Positions 37,301 to 50,023 are shown, counted from the stretch's first letter. The stretch: 64,000 nt of DNA from Gadus chalcogrammus (GCF_026213295.1 NC_079414.1:15818347-15882346); one strand, 5' to 3'. A program made the numbers and translations. The notes: generated by a model from the letters alone, not told the origin.

Positions 37301-40300
37301 ACGGGGGGGGGGGGGGGGGGGGGGTTGTTGAGCGATTGTTTTGTCTTCAAACTTCGTCTGAGCAAAAGACGAAGTTTGTGGGAAACACTGGCTATCTTTT
37401 TCTTTCTGCCATATTTTCACGAATAACTTGCCTCTAACTCACTCATCTGTCTTCGCTGAGTTTAAATGTTTACCGCCTGGAATGCACAGACTTGATTGGC
37501 TGATTAATATCACGTGGGATGGCTTGTCTCACATGCAATTGGTCTGTGCGTTTCCTCAACCACTAAACCACTACCGTAAAGACTACAGATGCTGCGTCGG
37601 TTCAAATAGAAGCTAGCCGTCGTTTTATATCATAATCTGCTGTAGGTCCGAGTCCTTAGGGTAAGGCTTCTGGGTCAGGAACCGACTGCGGTCTTCCTGT
37701 TGGTGACCTCTGGTCTAGAATATGAACTATAACTGCTGCTGTTTCCATATCCTGTTGACAGGCTGTAGAGTTCTCCTAGATTTGGTCCAATGCTAAATAT
37801 TGTCATTGTGATACTTGCCATGGTAGAAAGCTGATTTGAGAAGATATGGACTGAGATTTGAGAGGCCAGTGGGTGCTGTACATACAGGGGCTTTTGTTTG
37901 ATTAAATTGTTCACCTAAGGCAAAAATCTAAGGTAGATATAAAAAATAAACGGTTGAGGAGCTAAACCCAGGAGCTGAACAGGTTGTGAAAAAATAATTG
38001 TGAACGGCTGATAATACGGGATTCCTTCCTAAGGGAATCTGAACCGCAAGGGTTTCAATTTTAATTTAGGATCAATCTTGTATGGTTGCTGTTAATGAGA
38101 GCCAGATGAAGATCGACTGGACGAGTTGTGATTGAAAGATGCATATGGATGGATATAGTGGTAATTTGAAAGAGCGAAATAAAGAAGACTTCTCAAGTCT
38201 TCCCAGGTCCTTCTTGGCCTTTACGATTGAACCATTGTCTGACCTTTCTGATCATGTGTTTATGGCAAGAGAACGATACCTAAAGTAGATCATTGTATTC
38301 CACCAGTTTCTTTTATGGAGCTAGGGTGAGAAATGGTGTTATATTGCATTGATGGTCATTTTCTATTTGTCCATGGTATTTTTCATAACAAATCTCTTCT
38401 GACCCTAGCACAAACTTGAAGCCACTTATCGCTCCACTCAAAACATGCAGATATCACTTGACTTCACTCCTTAATGGACAATACTAGCCCTGTCCACGGG
38501 TACTGCCCCCCCCCCGCCCCTGAGTTTATGCACCTTTTATATTCCCGGGCCATTTGAGGCCCCCACACGCTATGCAGTTCTCTGCACACACAGCAGATCT
38601 CCATGGGAACCGCCAGTGCTTGGATTCCTGCCCTTAAGGGGAGGGAGGACCACAGTCACACAAACACGTGTAGCATTTTGACCAGAGAAGAAGACTTTGC
38701 ATCGAGCAGGAGTGTTTTGAATCACAATGCACAGTACAGTTTGATGATTGCCAACTCATTGGCCATGCACCCAGGTCTGGTTCGGTTGTATCATTTCCAA
38801 GTTAGAGAACATGGCATTTGTCGTCCCCTGTGCAATACTTTCAGTGTGTTGCAGCGTTCCTTTCTTTGCACCCACCCCTGGAGGTTTAAATAACAAACCC
38901 TTCAAGGGTCTCCAAGGTCTCAATATAACCCTGAGGAATCTCCTGTGATACAGTTTACTGAGTTGCTTGTTTGTTGTTCTCATTTAGAAAGCCTCCTCAT
39001 GACAAAAGGAAAACATCTCCCACTCATGGCTGATTAACAACTAATGCATTAACAAACGATAAGCCTTGCTTTGAAAGCACAAGGCACAGTCACGTGTCGC
39101 ATTCTTGGATATGCAAAACTTATAAGAAAGGTTTTGCTGTGTTAGGTTGCAGAAGACGCAACAATGTTTGGTGCCTCATTTACACATGTCTGCTCTGGAT
39201 CACGTGACAAAACCTGACACATTTAATAGGTTTTGTTTACGTTCAGCTTCATCATGATTGGGAAATGGCAGCCTTTTTATGTTTTTCTGACCTACTGGAA
39301 CGTGGATTGAAATGGATGTAAATAACATGTAGCAAATGATTGGTGAGAATCAAATGGTGTCACTTCAACTTGTACCGTGGAGGCGGTAAGAGCACTAGCG
39401 GTTTAATTCACTGACCCCATGAATGACGTGAAATGACTAATGTGGCCCCTGTACTCGTGTTCCCAGGATAAAGCGGTGTAAGGACTACTACGAGGTGCTG
39501 TGCATCAATAAAGAAGCCGGCGATGAGGACCTGAAGAAGGCCTACAGGAAACTAGCGCTCAAGTTCCACCCAGACAAGAACCATGCGCCTGGAGCCACTG
39601 AGGCCTTCAAAAGTAAACCGTCTTATAATGCTATAATGGATGTTATTCCCAATAACATAAGTTTACTTACCACCCATGGATACTTTGATATGAACCCAGA
39701 CGACAAGGAGAAGATGAAGAAAAGGCTGTTTAACCATGTCCAGAGGCCAGTATAAAAATATTTTGTGTAGCAGAGGTGAAGGCCTTCACCCCTAAGGCCA
39801 CCACTCTAGACGGCCGGTTACATCTGTTGTTCAGTATCCCAGCTGAATTCCTTCTGTATCAGGAAAGGTTGTTAAAATTGGCATGGTCTGATAATGTGCA
39901 CGGTGCTGCTGATGTGCACGGTGCTGATGTGCGCAAGTGCATGGCGCCCAAGTGCAAGGCGCGCAAGTGCAAGACGCGGATGTACCTGATGCAGAGAGGT
40001 TTTATTGTAATCCCCGGTTATTCTATAGAGGCTCTGGGTCATTCTAAGACCATTGAGTTGTGTCAGTAAATTCCTCGCAAATTTTCCCAAAATATGTATT
40101 GGACCTCCTATCTACATTAACATATTGCTTTTGTATTCCTCCAGAGATCGGCAATGCGTATTCCGTGCTGAGCAACGCTGACAAAAGAAGACAGTATGAC
40201 CTCACAGGGGGGGAGGAGCCTAGCAGTCCAGGCCAGGCCCAACCAGGGGGCTTCGACTTCCACAGGGGCTTCGAGGGGGACATCACTCCTGAGGACCTGT

Positions 40301-43300
40301 TCAACATGTTCTTCGGTGGCGGGTTCCCCTCCTGTAAGTAAATCCTATTGCATACAGTCAATTGCTCGCACAATCACATGCGTTTTCACCCAGTCACACA
40401 GGCGCACGCTCACACACACAGGTGAACTCACACATACACACTAGGGCTGTCACTTTTTATTCGAAGTTCGAATATTCGTTCGAAGGTGGGGTGAAAAGTT
40501 CGAATTCGAAGTGTAATTCTCCATTCGAACTGTAAAAATGCGCTATAAAGAAGAGAGCGGCGAGTGGCTTTTCCTCAATAAAGCGGCCCTCCTGGATCCC
40601 CGCTTCTCCCGGTTAGTCCACCTTTACCCTGAACAGAAACATCTCGTGACTGAAAGCCTCTCACACAAGCTCATTGAAACGGAGACCGACACTGATCGCA
40701 CACGACAGGGAGAAAAGTCCGCTGCTGCGCTGGGCGCGATGGGCAGCCTGTTTGGGGACTTATACAGCACGGCTGACAGAAGCAGCTGCAGCGGTAACGG
40801 AGAGCTGCGAGACTACTTGTAATTTTCTTTCCGTAAGGAATAAAAAGAGCAGCCTGCCGTGTTGGAGGTCGGCCTCACAGATTGTTCGTTTATATAGGCT
40901 GTGTGTGCCATGGACGACATGCGTTCCGCATATCGCGCTCCGAGCAGTTATTGTTAATGCGTAAAAGACAGCCGCACTTGTGTGTCGGAGCTTCCTCTTG
41001 TTGTGTTTACAAATGTGTTATCAAAGATGTGTTTTTATCCTGTGCTGTTATGAATTCAGTAGGTATACGTGATTTCCACAATAAATAAAAAGAAACACGA
41101 CAACAGTCGTTGTCGTGTTTTTTTTGTTTTTGTTTTTTTAATAGTTCTATGGGGGGGGGGGGGGGGGGGTCGAATGTATTAGAATTAATTATGGACATTC
41201 AAAATTCGTTCGAATTTCATTTTTGGAAAAAGTGACAGCCCTAATACACACGCACTCCCTCACACAATCATTGACAACCACACGCTAGCACTAGCGCACA
41301 CGTTGCTCACAATCTTATACCATCCCTAAATCACTCTAACAAACGTGCACAACCTTTTTCTGCATCACACATCTCTACACAAATGTGACATGCGTGCCTT
41401 GATTCAATTATTTTCAGTAAAGTTAACATTGGGAATCCCCATTCAAATAGCTTTACATAATGGATAATGTATTCAGCCTTTGCTGTCTTTTTTTCAGGCT
41501 TCATATAGCTGGAGAGGGGTTTGGGTTAGAATATTAACCTTTTATGACTCCTCTGGCACACAGTATTTCTCTGCTCCACTGCACCAGCAGGTTTTATTTT
41601 GAGCAGAGCCTGCTAGGTAATTCACTTTTTTTAGTCGACGTAAGATATTTATAGAGCATATTCTTTTCATGACATTTTACACTACAAGTAATGAAACCAA
41701 TCGGACCACAATGACGACAATATTTAGCTCTTCTGTTGCACAAAGAGCTGTGCAAACAAGGTACAAAATATAGATGTATTTATATGAAAGGTTTATGTAA
41801 ACACTTTAGAGATTAGTAGACTTAGTAGACAATAATAGACTGATTTTGAAAGAGTCATAATGCAGGCTATGTCTGAATTTGCAGTCATTTTTGAATTTCT
41901 CCTGTTTGCCAGCAGATGTCACACTTGGACAGGTTTCTGCTATAACAAAACCCAATGCATAGTTGACTCCTGTAATCTGAAAATGTATTCCTTTCCACAG
42001 CGAGTACACACACCTTCACCAACGGCAGGGCACGCTACAGCCAACAGACGGATCAAAGACAGGAGAGGGAGGAGAGGGCAGACGTATGTACACTGGCATC
42101 GTTAACTCGAGGATTCATGTACATCTTGGAGATTATCAGGTTTTACCAAATGGAAGTCCAAGGAGAAATAATCCTGGACTGATTTGGTTCAATGCTTTAG
42201 CTGGAGTATGTAACTTTTCAGTACAAACTATTCACAGTTCTATGATAAGGAAATGGCAGCCATGTATTTTCAGTGTTGATTCTGCCTGTAGGGGGCTGTA
42301 GATGATACGGCCTCATTTCCTGTCTTGTTGTTGTGCAGGGTGGCTTCTCAACGTTCATTCAGCTGATGCCCATCTTGGTGCTGATCCTGGTGCCCATTCT
42401 GAGCCAGCTGATGGTGTCAACTCCACCCTACAGCCTGTACTCCAGACCGTACGTACATATTCAAATGGTGCATTCAAAAAAATATAGATTTGGAAAGAGG
42501 ATGCACATTTGAACTGCAAAAACTAACCAAAAAATGATATTGCATTTGTTAAATATTTAATGTGGAAATAACCGAGCCGGAGATTTGAGATTTGAACTTG
42601 AGACTTGAAAACCGGGACTTGCAACTTGACTTACTCTAGACTGAACTTCTTAGAGAAAAAAATGTGCTCAGATTCTAAGGCCTGTGATGATTTGAGAATT
42701 GAATGCATGCTAGTTTGTTGCATTGTTATTCAATAAACAGCATTGTAGCCATGCACATTAATGATTGAATTGTATTAAAGGGGTAGTTGGTAGTGGACAT
42801 AGGGCCTGATTCCCAAGTTAGCCTTATAAAGCCAGACTATAGATGTAAATGTCTGTGTTGATAGAATAATGGTAGAAATAAAACTAACTTTGCATCGCAT
42901 GAATCATCGCATTTTGAGGGACTACTTTCTCAGCAGCAGCGGAATTTAACCTAGGTATCAGTCTCCCGCTGCCGTAGCCTACTACCAGGAATATAATGCC
43001 GCTTTTCCACCGCACATGTAGCTCGACACGACACGACTCGACACGACACGACTCGACACGGTAGCAGCACGTGTCCTTTTCCACCGCAAATAAAGTCAAA
43101 GTCAAAGTGTGTTTATTGTTGCATGTACCAAATTGCTTCAGCACAGCAAAATTCTTACGACTTGGCAAGCATCATTCATCTACGCAGTATACGTTATACA
43201 TATAACATAAAACTCTATAACACTATGACAATAAAATAGCACTACCTCCTGGACGTGGGCGGGGTCGGCTGCGCGAAAGGGCCGTGACGTATTTTTGTAC

Positions 43301-45057
43301 GCGACGCAAACAACACCTACGCAACCCACACATGGACAAAATCCACATAACAACAATGGAGGACATCGATGCGATGGTATTCGTGTTCGTATTATTAGCT
43401 GGCATGTTGAAGAAGTTGAAGAAGTGGAATATGTTGGCTGCGGCGCTGCTATGGCTGTTACCAGCATGGTTGCCATGTCGCTCTCGTGACTTCGTCACAC
43501 TCTGGCCAATCAGTGGCCGGCCGTCTGCCGACGTCACCTTTTAGCATCGGCTCAGCCGCTTGGAACCTAGAGCGAGGCGGTACTAGAAAAAGCAGCCACT
43601 TCAGGTACCAGATACCATGTTTTCGCGGTGGAAACGCAAAAAAGGCGAGCTGAGTCGAGTCGTGTCGAGCTGGTACCATGCAGTGGAAAAGCGGCATAAG
43701 ACTGCTGCTGAGACACAGCAAGTCCCTAAAAATGCAATGCAAGGTTGGTTTTATTTCTAACATTATTCGATCAACACAGACATTTACATCGACCGTCTGG
43801 CATTATAGTTGATTTGCCTCAGGTGTACTCTGGAGCGGGTAAGACTGTTTTATTAGCAGGCTAGTATTGCCCGTTGCCGTGCGCTAGCCTAGCACGAGCA
43901 AACTCTGCAACTAGAAGGACTGAATGACATGTGTTAAACTGTCTCCAATGATAAAGAACACCAAGGCTAACTTGGGAATCAGGCCCGATGTCCAAAATTC
44001 CGAACTACCCCTTTAAGTTGCCCCCACAATGTGCAGATTCCTTCTCTGCTTGATGAATGTCAAGCAAAGAAGTGATTTTTGGAATATGATTTGGGCACCT
44101 TGGAAACCATGTTCAGAGACAGCCGACCAGCAAATGCAATGGATGTACATGTGTCTTATGTCCTCCGTCAGCATGAGTTAGTATGTGCGCGTCCTCTCTC
44201 CCCAGGTCGACCGCGCAGACGGTGAAGCGGCAGACGGAGAATCTGCGTGTGGACTACTACGTCACCCGGGACTTTAGGTCTGAATTCAAGGGCAACAAGC
44301 TGCATAACATAGAGAAGAACGTGGAGGAGGACTACGTGTCCAATGTTAGAAATAACTGCTGGAAGGAGAGGCAGACAAGTAAGTATTCCTGTCCGTGATG
44401 AGACGCTCCTGAGATGGGCTAATTTCTGGAAAATGCTCATACACATTGAGTATATATGCATTTCAAACACTCGGGTCTGCTCCCTGTTTAAACGATCAGT
44501 CAATATAAATGTTAAAGAAAATCCTTCACTTGTGTCTTGAATAGGAAATTATATAGGATTATCATTCTTAGGGGGGTCAGGGTAATGTAGTGGCCACAGG
44601 GGTTGGACTTCCAGCTAAAAGGTACTGTGTTTGATCTCCAATGTTCACAGCATACCTTTTAGTTGTCCTTATGAGATCCCCTAACCCCTTCCTGCGCCAA
44701 TAAAGACCTGATCTAGTCACTTTGGATGTAAGCGTCAGAAAATAAGTAAATGGCCCATTTCAGACCTCTGTTTAAAGGGGACATATTAGAACATATTATA
44801 TGGCTAATGCCATTCACACCTTATGATCTAATAATATGTTGCCTTTATTTATGTGACTATCCCTGGCATGAGTACATTTTCGGAAGTGACTAACTTTTGC
44901 TCACATGAGTTTATTTTGCCCGTTTCTCCCAGAAACAGACCTCCTGTACGCTGCCAAGGTGTACAGGGACGACCGAATGCGCAAGAAGGCCGAACTAATG
45001 ACCATGGACAACTGCAGGGAGCTGGACAGACTTAACGACCTATTCCGAGGGGGATGA
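34376..45057 (+). CDS. dnajb14: DnaJ (Hsp40) homolog subfamily B member 14
   Basis: ER-membrane J-protein that stimulates Hsc70 ATPase in ER quality control. Coding exons: 34376-34508, 36322-36502, 39467-39612, 40145-40333, 42001-42083, 42339-42448, 44206-44378, 44933-45057. They total 1140 nt, 379 residues, exactly the human length. The N-terminus [11 protein letters not shown] is the B14 form (B12 differs). The J-domain is about residues 107-175 with the catalytic HPD at 139-141 ([16 protein letters not shown]). A Gly/Phe-rich stretch follows, including [10 protein letters not shown]. One membrane helix lies around residues 250-270 ([17 protein letters not shown]), followed by the DUF1977 C-terminal domain ([12 protein letters not shown] ... 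NNCWKERQ). The usual Gly after EVL is Cys here (YYEVLCINK). Introns carry hAT, piggyBac-like and Harbinger-like insertions, listed separately. AATAAA signals at about 45150 and 45827 suggest a short and a long 3' UTR. Confidence 0.97.
37190..37390. mobile_element. Small hAT-type MITE with poly-G interior
   Basis: Inverted ends CAGTGTTTCCCACA ... TGTGGGAAACACTG enclose 201 bp in dnajb14 intron 2. The interior is three copies of a TATGGAGCGAATGTTGAC-like unit, each joined to a run of 18 or more G. The expected 8-bp target duplication is not clear; GCTAT occurs on both sides. Confidence 0.7.
40442..41243. mobile_element. Non-autonomous hAT element with transposase fragment
   Basis: Terminal inverted repeats TAGGGCTGTCACTTTTT ... 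AAAAAGTGACAGCCCTA bound 802 bp. The flanking 8-bp direct repeats ATACACAC (40434-40441 and 41244-41251) are the hAT signature. Inside, the plus strand holds a remnant reading [20 protein letters not shown], like the C-terminal region of ZBED-type hAT transposases. It lies in dnajb14 intron 4. An internal hairpin around AACACGACAAC (about 41,074-41,120) and a poly-G run are also present. Confidence 0.88.
42775..44016. mobile_element. piggyBac-like MITE with TTAA ends, containing a nested element
   Basis: TTAA occurs at both ends (42775-42778 and 44013-44016), followed by inverted repeats AGGGGTAGTT and, deeper, GGCCTGATTCCCAAGTTAGC. This matches piggyBac-type target duplication and long inverted ends. 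It sits in dnajb14 intron 6 and is interrupted by another transposon at 42997-43696. Confidence 0.75.
42997..43696. mobile_element. Harbinger-like non-autonomous element nested in the piggyBac-like MITE
   Basis: Inverted ends TGCCGCTTTTCCAC ... GTGGAAAAGCGGCA are flanked by the 3-bp duplication TAA (42994-42996 and 43697-43699), as in PIF/Harbinger. Sub-terminal sequence is rich in CGACACGACTCGACACG repeats. A further CAAAGTCAAAGTGTG-type insert (about 43,084-43,240) may be a third nesting level. Confidence 0.72.
44571..44752 (+). mobile_element. tRNA-derived SINE-like element
   Basis: GTAGTGGCCACAGGGGTTGG, a B-box-like TGTGTTTGATCTCC, then CCTAACCCCTTCCTG and the tail GTAAGCGTCAGAAAA follow the order of a tRNA-head fish SINE. 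It lies in the last dnajb14 intron. Confidence 0.5.
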
Positions 45058-45850
45058 GCTGGGGACGCCCTGTTTTAAATCTTATAAATGTATATGATAG
45101 ATGTATGTACATGTTTTTTAAGGAAATATCTTTGAGGTAGACGTAAAGAAAATAAAAATGACTAAAATGCTTTAGCCTTACTGTTGAGATTTTAAGGAGT
45201 CCCGTCATACCCTATTTTTCCTATTCCTGTCACCCCACCCTCTCCTCTCTCGGCCCATCCGTGTCCCGGAATCTACCTTTTTTATTATTATTTTTTGTAT
45301 TATACTGAACCATTCTCACCATATACTAGAAGCCTCCATGCATCCTGATTTTCTTTTTCTGGAACAAAGGAAAAAGACACTTGATTGTAAAGTGGAAAGG
45401 GACTTGTGGCCAACAACAGGGATTCTTCAAATGTCCTCATCTCAACCTGAACATCTACATTTTCCGCTTACTGTAAAAAGAAAGAAAAGCTGTATTTATT
45501 ATGGAGACTGTCGATTTTTCTGAAGTACCTGTCCTAGCTGCCCTAGAGCGGCTTGTGGAGAACATAAAGAACCTAATTGAATGCTTCCTGGCTACCGACC
45601 CACCCATGTAGATGTTTTGGACATGGACCGAGAACAGTACAACTTTGATTTTGCTGCTCAAGAACATTGTATATTGTCTTCTCAAAATGTGAAGTTGTTG
45701 GGACATAGGCTGAAGGACTGCATTGAAGCTGTTATTATGAATACCTTGTTTCATTTTTGAATGTTTGGATTTTATGACATTATTTAAGTAGAGAAACTTT
45801 TTCTTTAATGCTCGACTAATCATTTGAATAAAGTAGAATATGTGACCATC
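45058..45850 (+). other. dnajb14: dnajb14 3' UTR
   Basis: AT-rich sequence after the stop with poly(A) signals at about 45150 (AATAAA) and about 45827 (AATAAA). No other gene is recognised. From about 45850 to 46250 lies a short intergenic stretch that should include the pla2g12a promoter. Confidence 0.45.
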
Positions 45851-46301
45851 TTGACACATTGGTCTTATGATACATTGAACCAATGGATCTGATCGAACAT
45901 CATATGTATGTATGCATGCTGTTAATTGCTAGTTCATGTTATAGTTGGTTGTTACGTAATTGCGATTAAGAAAACTGGAGCAGTTTAGACTCTTGCTCTT
46001 TGCGGGCTTAACCATTTGAGATAGACTTCTAACTTGATAACAAAAAAGCAGCACCCTAACTAATGATGGGGAGTTGCTTCAATGTGGGAGGTAGTGTTTA
46101 GAAAATCCGACACGTTGGCGTTTGATAAACGTCATTTTCGTTATGTAATCAGTACCACGTGATTACACCGAACCCGGAAACTACTTGACAACTTCAGCAA
46201 CCTTTGCCACAATATTCTTGAAGCGAATTAGGAAAACAATAAAGATGGAATACTAATATATACTAACAGGAAAATATTTGTAGTTGTCAATCAAGTGCAA
46301 T

Positions 46302-47724
46302 ATGCGCTACTGCGCCTCGGTGGGTGTTTTTGGTTTGTTTTTCTGTGGGGTCCTATTGCGTGTGTCTATGTCTAAACAAGAACCCGAAACGCCAGACTGG
46401 CGAAAGACTTTAAAAACAATCCGTAATGGAGTTCACAAGATTGATACATATCTAAATGTTGCGCTGGACCTGTTTGGCGGCTATGATGGTTTGTGCCAAT
46501 ATAAATGCACTGATGGTAAGCTATCCTTTCTGTCCTCGTTGGCATAGTGTAAGGTTTTCATTAAAGTTGCTGGCTGATTAAAAAGTGTGTCATCTGTTGT
46601 AATTCTGTGAAATATATTGTCACATAATCTTCTCGTAACAGCCAAAACGTGTAATTTGTATGGTATGTCATTTGCCCCTTGTAGGATATCAGCCAGCCCC
46701 TCGTCCTGGCTACAGACCACCGCCCCCTAACGGCTGCGGATCTCCACTGTTTGGATTCCATGTGAGCCTGGATTACATTATGAAACATTTAGGAAAAAAT
46801 GAATTACTACAGTATACCTGTTTTTATGTCGCAATGTCTTACCATGTAAGCCAAACAAGAGTGATAAACGATACAAATGTCTGTTTGAAGTTTGACATAG
46901 GAATCCCATCCATGACCAAGTGCTGTAACCAACATGACCGTTGTTACGACTCCTGCGGTCGTCAGAAACTTGACTGTGACGAACAATTTCAAGACTGCCT
47001 TGATACCATCTGCAGCAACTTGCAACAGACTCTGGGATTGGCCCAAGGGGTCCAAGGTAATAACAACCGGCGACAAGAAAATATGTTATTCAATGGCACA
47101 ACGTGACGTTTTAAAGCTACGTAGGGCACTGCTGAATTCTAATGGGTCAGAATCTTTTTTGTTTTGTTGCAATAATAGGTTCAGCATTGACATTCATATA
47201 TTTTTAACTCTACTGAGCTCATAAATGACATTATTTTCTAGTAGGCTAATCTGAACCATCGACACAAACAGCTAATAAATAGGCTAGGGTTTTATAAATG
47301 ACATTGAAATTGGTTTAGTTTGATGTTTCAACCCTTAGAGGGATTATTTCAACGTCGCGGTTGGCCGTCAAAGGCTAACTTTATTTCAGTAAAACCATGT
47401 ATAACAAATATGACCGCTACAATTTTACAACTTTTCATGAATTGGGACATTAACAGATTTAAATGCACCATGAAGTGAGTAGGCTACACATGCTAATACC
47501 TGTAGGGTTACTTTATAATTACTATGGTGGTGTATTGTCTAAACGGGGACATTATTTTCCACTTGTGTGCTGCTGAGTGCTCATGTACTCCTTGTCTCCC
47601 GACAGCGTGTGAGTCCGCGGTGATTTTGCTCTTTGATGCAGTCATGCATTTGGGATGTAAACCTTACCTGGACAGCCAGCGGGAGACCTGCATTTGTCAG
47701 TTTGAGCTGTTGAAGGAGTTGTGA
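46302..47724 (+). CDS. pla2g12a: Group XIIA secretory phospholipase A2
   Basis: Secreted calcium-dependent enzyme that hydrolyses the sn-2 acyl bond of phospholipids. Exons: 46302-46515, 46685-46761, 46891-47056, 47606-47724. They total 576 nt, 191 residues (human 189). The ATG at 46302 opens a hydrophobic signal peptide (ASVGVFGLFFCGVLLRVS). The conserved WRKTLKTIRNGVHKIDTYLN block follows, then GLCQYKC and NGCGSPLFG, then the catalytic motif CCNQHDRCY with His112-Asp113, and a Cys-rich C-terminus ending near CKPYLDSQRETCICQ. The active-site His separates it from the catalytically dead PLA2G12B. In-frame sequence continues 18 bases upstream of the ATG without another ATG. Poly(A) signal AATAAA is at about 48000. 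In other vertebrates this gene lies near casp6, as here. Confidence 0.96.
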
Positions 47725-48389
47725 CCAACAAAAAAACACTGTGAACTGGGCTGTGAAGAGCAAGTGATTATCTAAAACACTGGAAAAAGGAAACTACAGC
47801 TTTTCAAACTTTAAAAAGTATTACTCAGGGTTTAGTGGTGGGGTATTTCTGGCAAGTGAATGTGGATTATAAGCATTACTTTATTAATTATTTATGTATT
47901 TAGATAATATTTGAATTCTACAAATGTGCAATATTGTTTAAATCGATTACATTCAACTTAATACAAATGTTGTAGGACAATATCCAATGGAAAACAGCAA
48001 ATAAATGTTTGTGTGGAAATACAATTGTTGTCTTCCAGGTCAATCGATTGTTGTTCGACCAGGTAACTACAGTTAACTTAATAGATAAGATTTTGATTTT
48101 GATATTAAAGATGACATAAAAATGAGAGTGTTAAACTGAACATGCTGCTGTGTTACCGTCGCACCAATCAGACACTCTGCCTTTAAAAACGAGCCATCGT
48201 TTTATAAATTACATTGTTATTCAATTATTGGAGGGATATTATCCTACACTCATACCTCTACTGTACTGTATCCTCCTCTTTTATAGAGAGGTTGACCGTT
48301 TTATTGACAAGTTTATTTAAAAGTCAGCAAGTAAGTAACAAAGTTGCTGGAAAGATCATGGGGCACCCATGATCCTCCAGCTGTGTTCA

Positions 48390-48860
48390 CTATACGTTAC
48401 AGGGCTCTCCTGTAGTAGTCAGTGCAGCTCCCGCCCCACACAGTGATGCAGCTGGACAGGATGCTCTCAATGGTGTCCCGGTAGAATGTGCACTTGATGG
48501 GTGGAGTTTGAGCTTGAGTTTGCGGAGGAAGTAGAGCTGCCGCTGTGCTTTCTTTGCCAGCGATGCAGTGTTGGTGGTCCAAGAGAGGTCCTCACTGATG
48601 TGCACCCCCAGGAATTTGGTGCTGCTCACTCTCTCCACAGCAGCACCATCGATGGTCAGTGGTGGGTGTTCGTGTTGGCATCTCCGAAAGTCAACAACAA
48701 TCTCTTTGGTTTTGCTGACATTCAATAGGAGGTTGTTTTATCTGCACCACGTCGTGGTCAGAAGGTTGACTCCTTCCTGCAGTGGCTCTCGTCGTCCTTG
48801 GTGATGAGTCCCACCAGAGTTGTGTCGTCCGCAAACTTCCCCATGTGATTGGTGCTGTTG
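48390..48860 (-). mobile_element. LINE reverse-transcriptase C-terminal fragment
   Basis: The minus strand encodes a piece typical of CR1/L2/Rex1-type fish LINEs: NVSKTKEIVVDFRR, LTIDGAAVERVSSTKFLGVH and SLAKKAQRQLYFLRKLK. The frame then shifts into sequence like FYRDTIESILSSCITVWGGS. It is truncated and frameshifted. The same family occurs at 54,180-55,990. Confidence 0.8.
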
Positions 48861-49305
48861 AAATTACATTGTTATTCAATTATTGGAGGGATTTAACTTG
48901 GCAACAGTCCCATACAATTGGAGCAGCAGTAATTATTATATTTACAAAAAATTATAAATGAAATACAACGTTGACTCTTTCATAAATGATTATCCACATG
49001 ACTTTAACTATATTGCTTATACTTGATCTAACTCCCCCCATTCAGTAGGAGGTGGTTTTATCTGCACCACGTCGTGGTCAGAAGGTTGACTCCTTCCTGC
49101 AGTTGCTCTCGTCGTCCTTGGTGATGAGTCCCATCAGAGTTGTGTCGTCCGCAAACTTCCCCATGTGATTGGTGCTGTTGAAATTACATTGTTATTCAAT
49201 TATTGGAGGGATTTAACTTGGCAACAGTCCCATACAATTGGAGCAGCAGTAATTATTATATTTACAAAAAAATATAAATTAAATACAACGTTGACTCTTT
49301 CATAA
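48728..49305 (+). repeat. Direct duplication of about 258 bp
   Basis: The segment starting at 48,728 (GGAGGTTGTTTTATCTGCAC) is repeated starting at 49,049 with a few substitutions, up to ACGTTGACTCTTTCATAA in both copies. About 60 bp separate them. The copied unit includes the end of the LINE fragment. Confidence 0.85.
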
Positions 49306-49929
49306 CTTCACAACTTTCTAACTTACTTGCTGACTATTAAATGAACTTGGCAATAAAACGGTCAACCTCCCTGTAAAAGAGGGGGATACAGTACAGTAGA
49401 GGTATGAGTGTAGGATAATAATGTGTACCGTACAGTGAAGTCAGGGAAAATCATGGACAATGCAGGAGGAAAGGACAAGGAATCCAAGTTGCCAGCTCCC
49501 TTCTTTTTCTTTGTTCTTCATGTAAAAAAAAAACTGAAAACTGCTGTAAGGTATCTCTTTTTGATTTTATATGTTGTTGAAATAAATATATCCAGCCTCC
49601 AAAGGAATTGGATTAAGACTTTTCTAGTTTCTCCTATTCTTATCCATCCTCAATGAACATACCCCAGAAGCTTGTTGGGCACTAGCCTCTAACTTGGGAG
49701 ATTGTTAACAAGTGACTGCAATTCTTCGTAGGAGGGAACAAGAGTTATAGTCTCATCTTAGAAAACCTTTGGATCACATAACAATACATATATGCATACA
49801 TATTATTTTGCTCTTACTTCTGGCATGATTCTTAATGTTTGTTCATTTTAGGGTTAGCGTTAGTATCAGTTTATTGATATTATTACTGTGTGTCTGTGTG
49901 TGTTTCCTTTGTTTGTGTGTCTGCTTGCC

Positions 49930-50023
49930 CCCCCCCCCCCCCCCCGTGTGTGTGTGTGTGTGTGCGTGCATGGCCATGTGTGTGTGTTTGAATACCTATG
50001 TATGTGTGTGTTTGTGTGTGTGC

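Larger units (their letters stand above)
48243..49420. mobile_element. Inverted-repeat-bounded composite holding a LINE fragment
   Basis: About 100-120 bp at 48,243-48,345 recurs inverted at about 49,305-49,420 (shared AGAGGTATGAGTGTAGGATA and GGTTGACCGTTTTATTG in opposite orientations). Between them lie a LINE reverse-transcriptase fragment and a direct duplication of about 258 bp. The unit sits about 240 bp past the pla2g12a poly(A) signal. Confidence 0.6.

Noticed and set aside
46284..46301. Upstream extension of pla2g12a from a TTG codon
   Set aside because: A TTG start is not used in this context; the ATG at 46302 directly opens the signal peptide.
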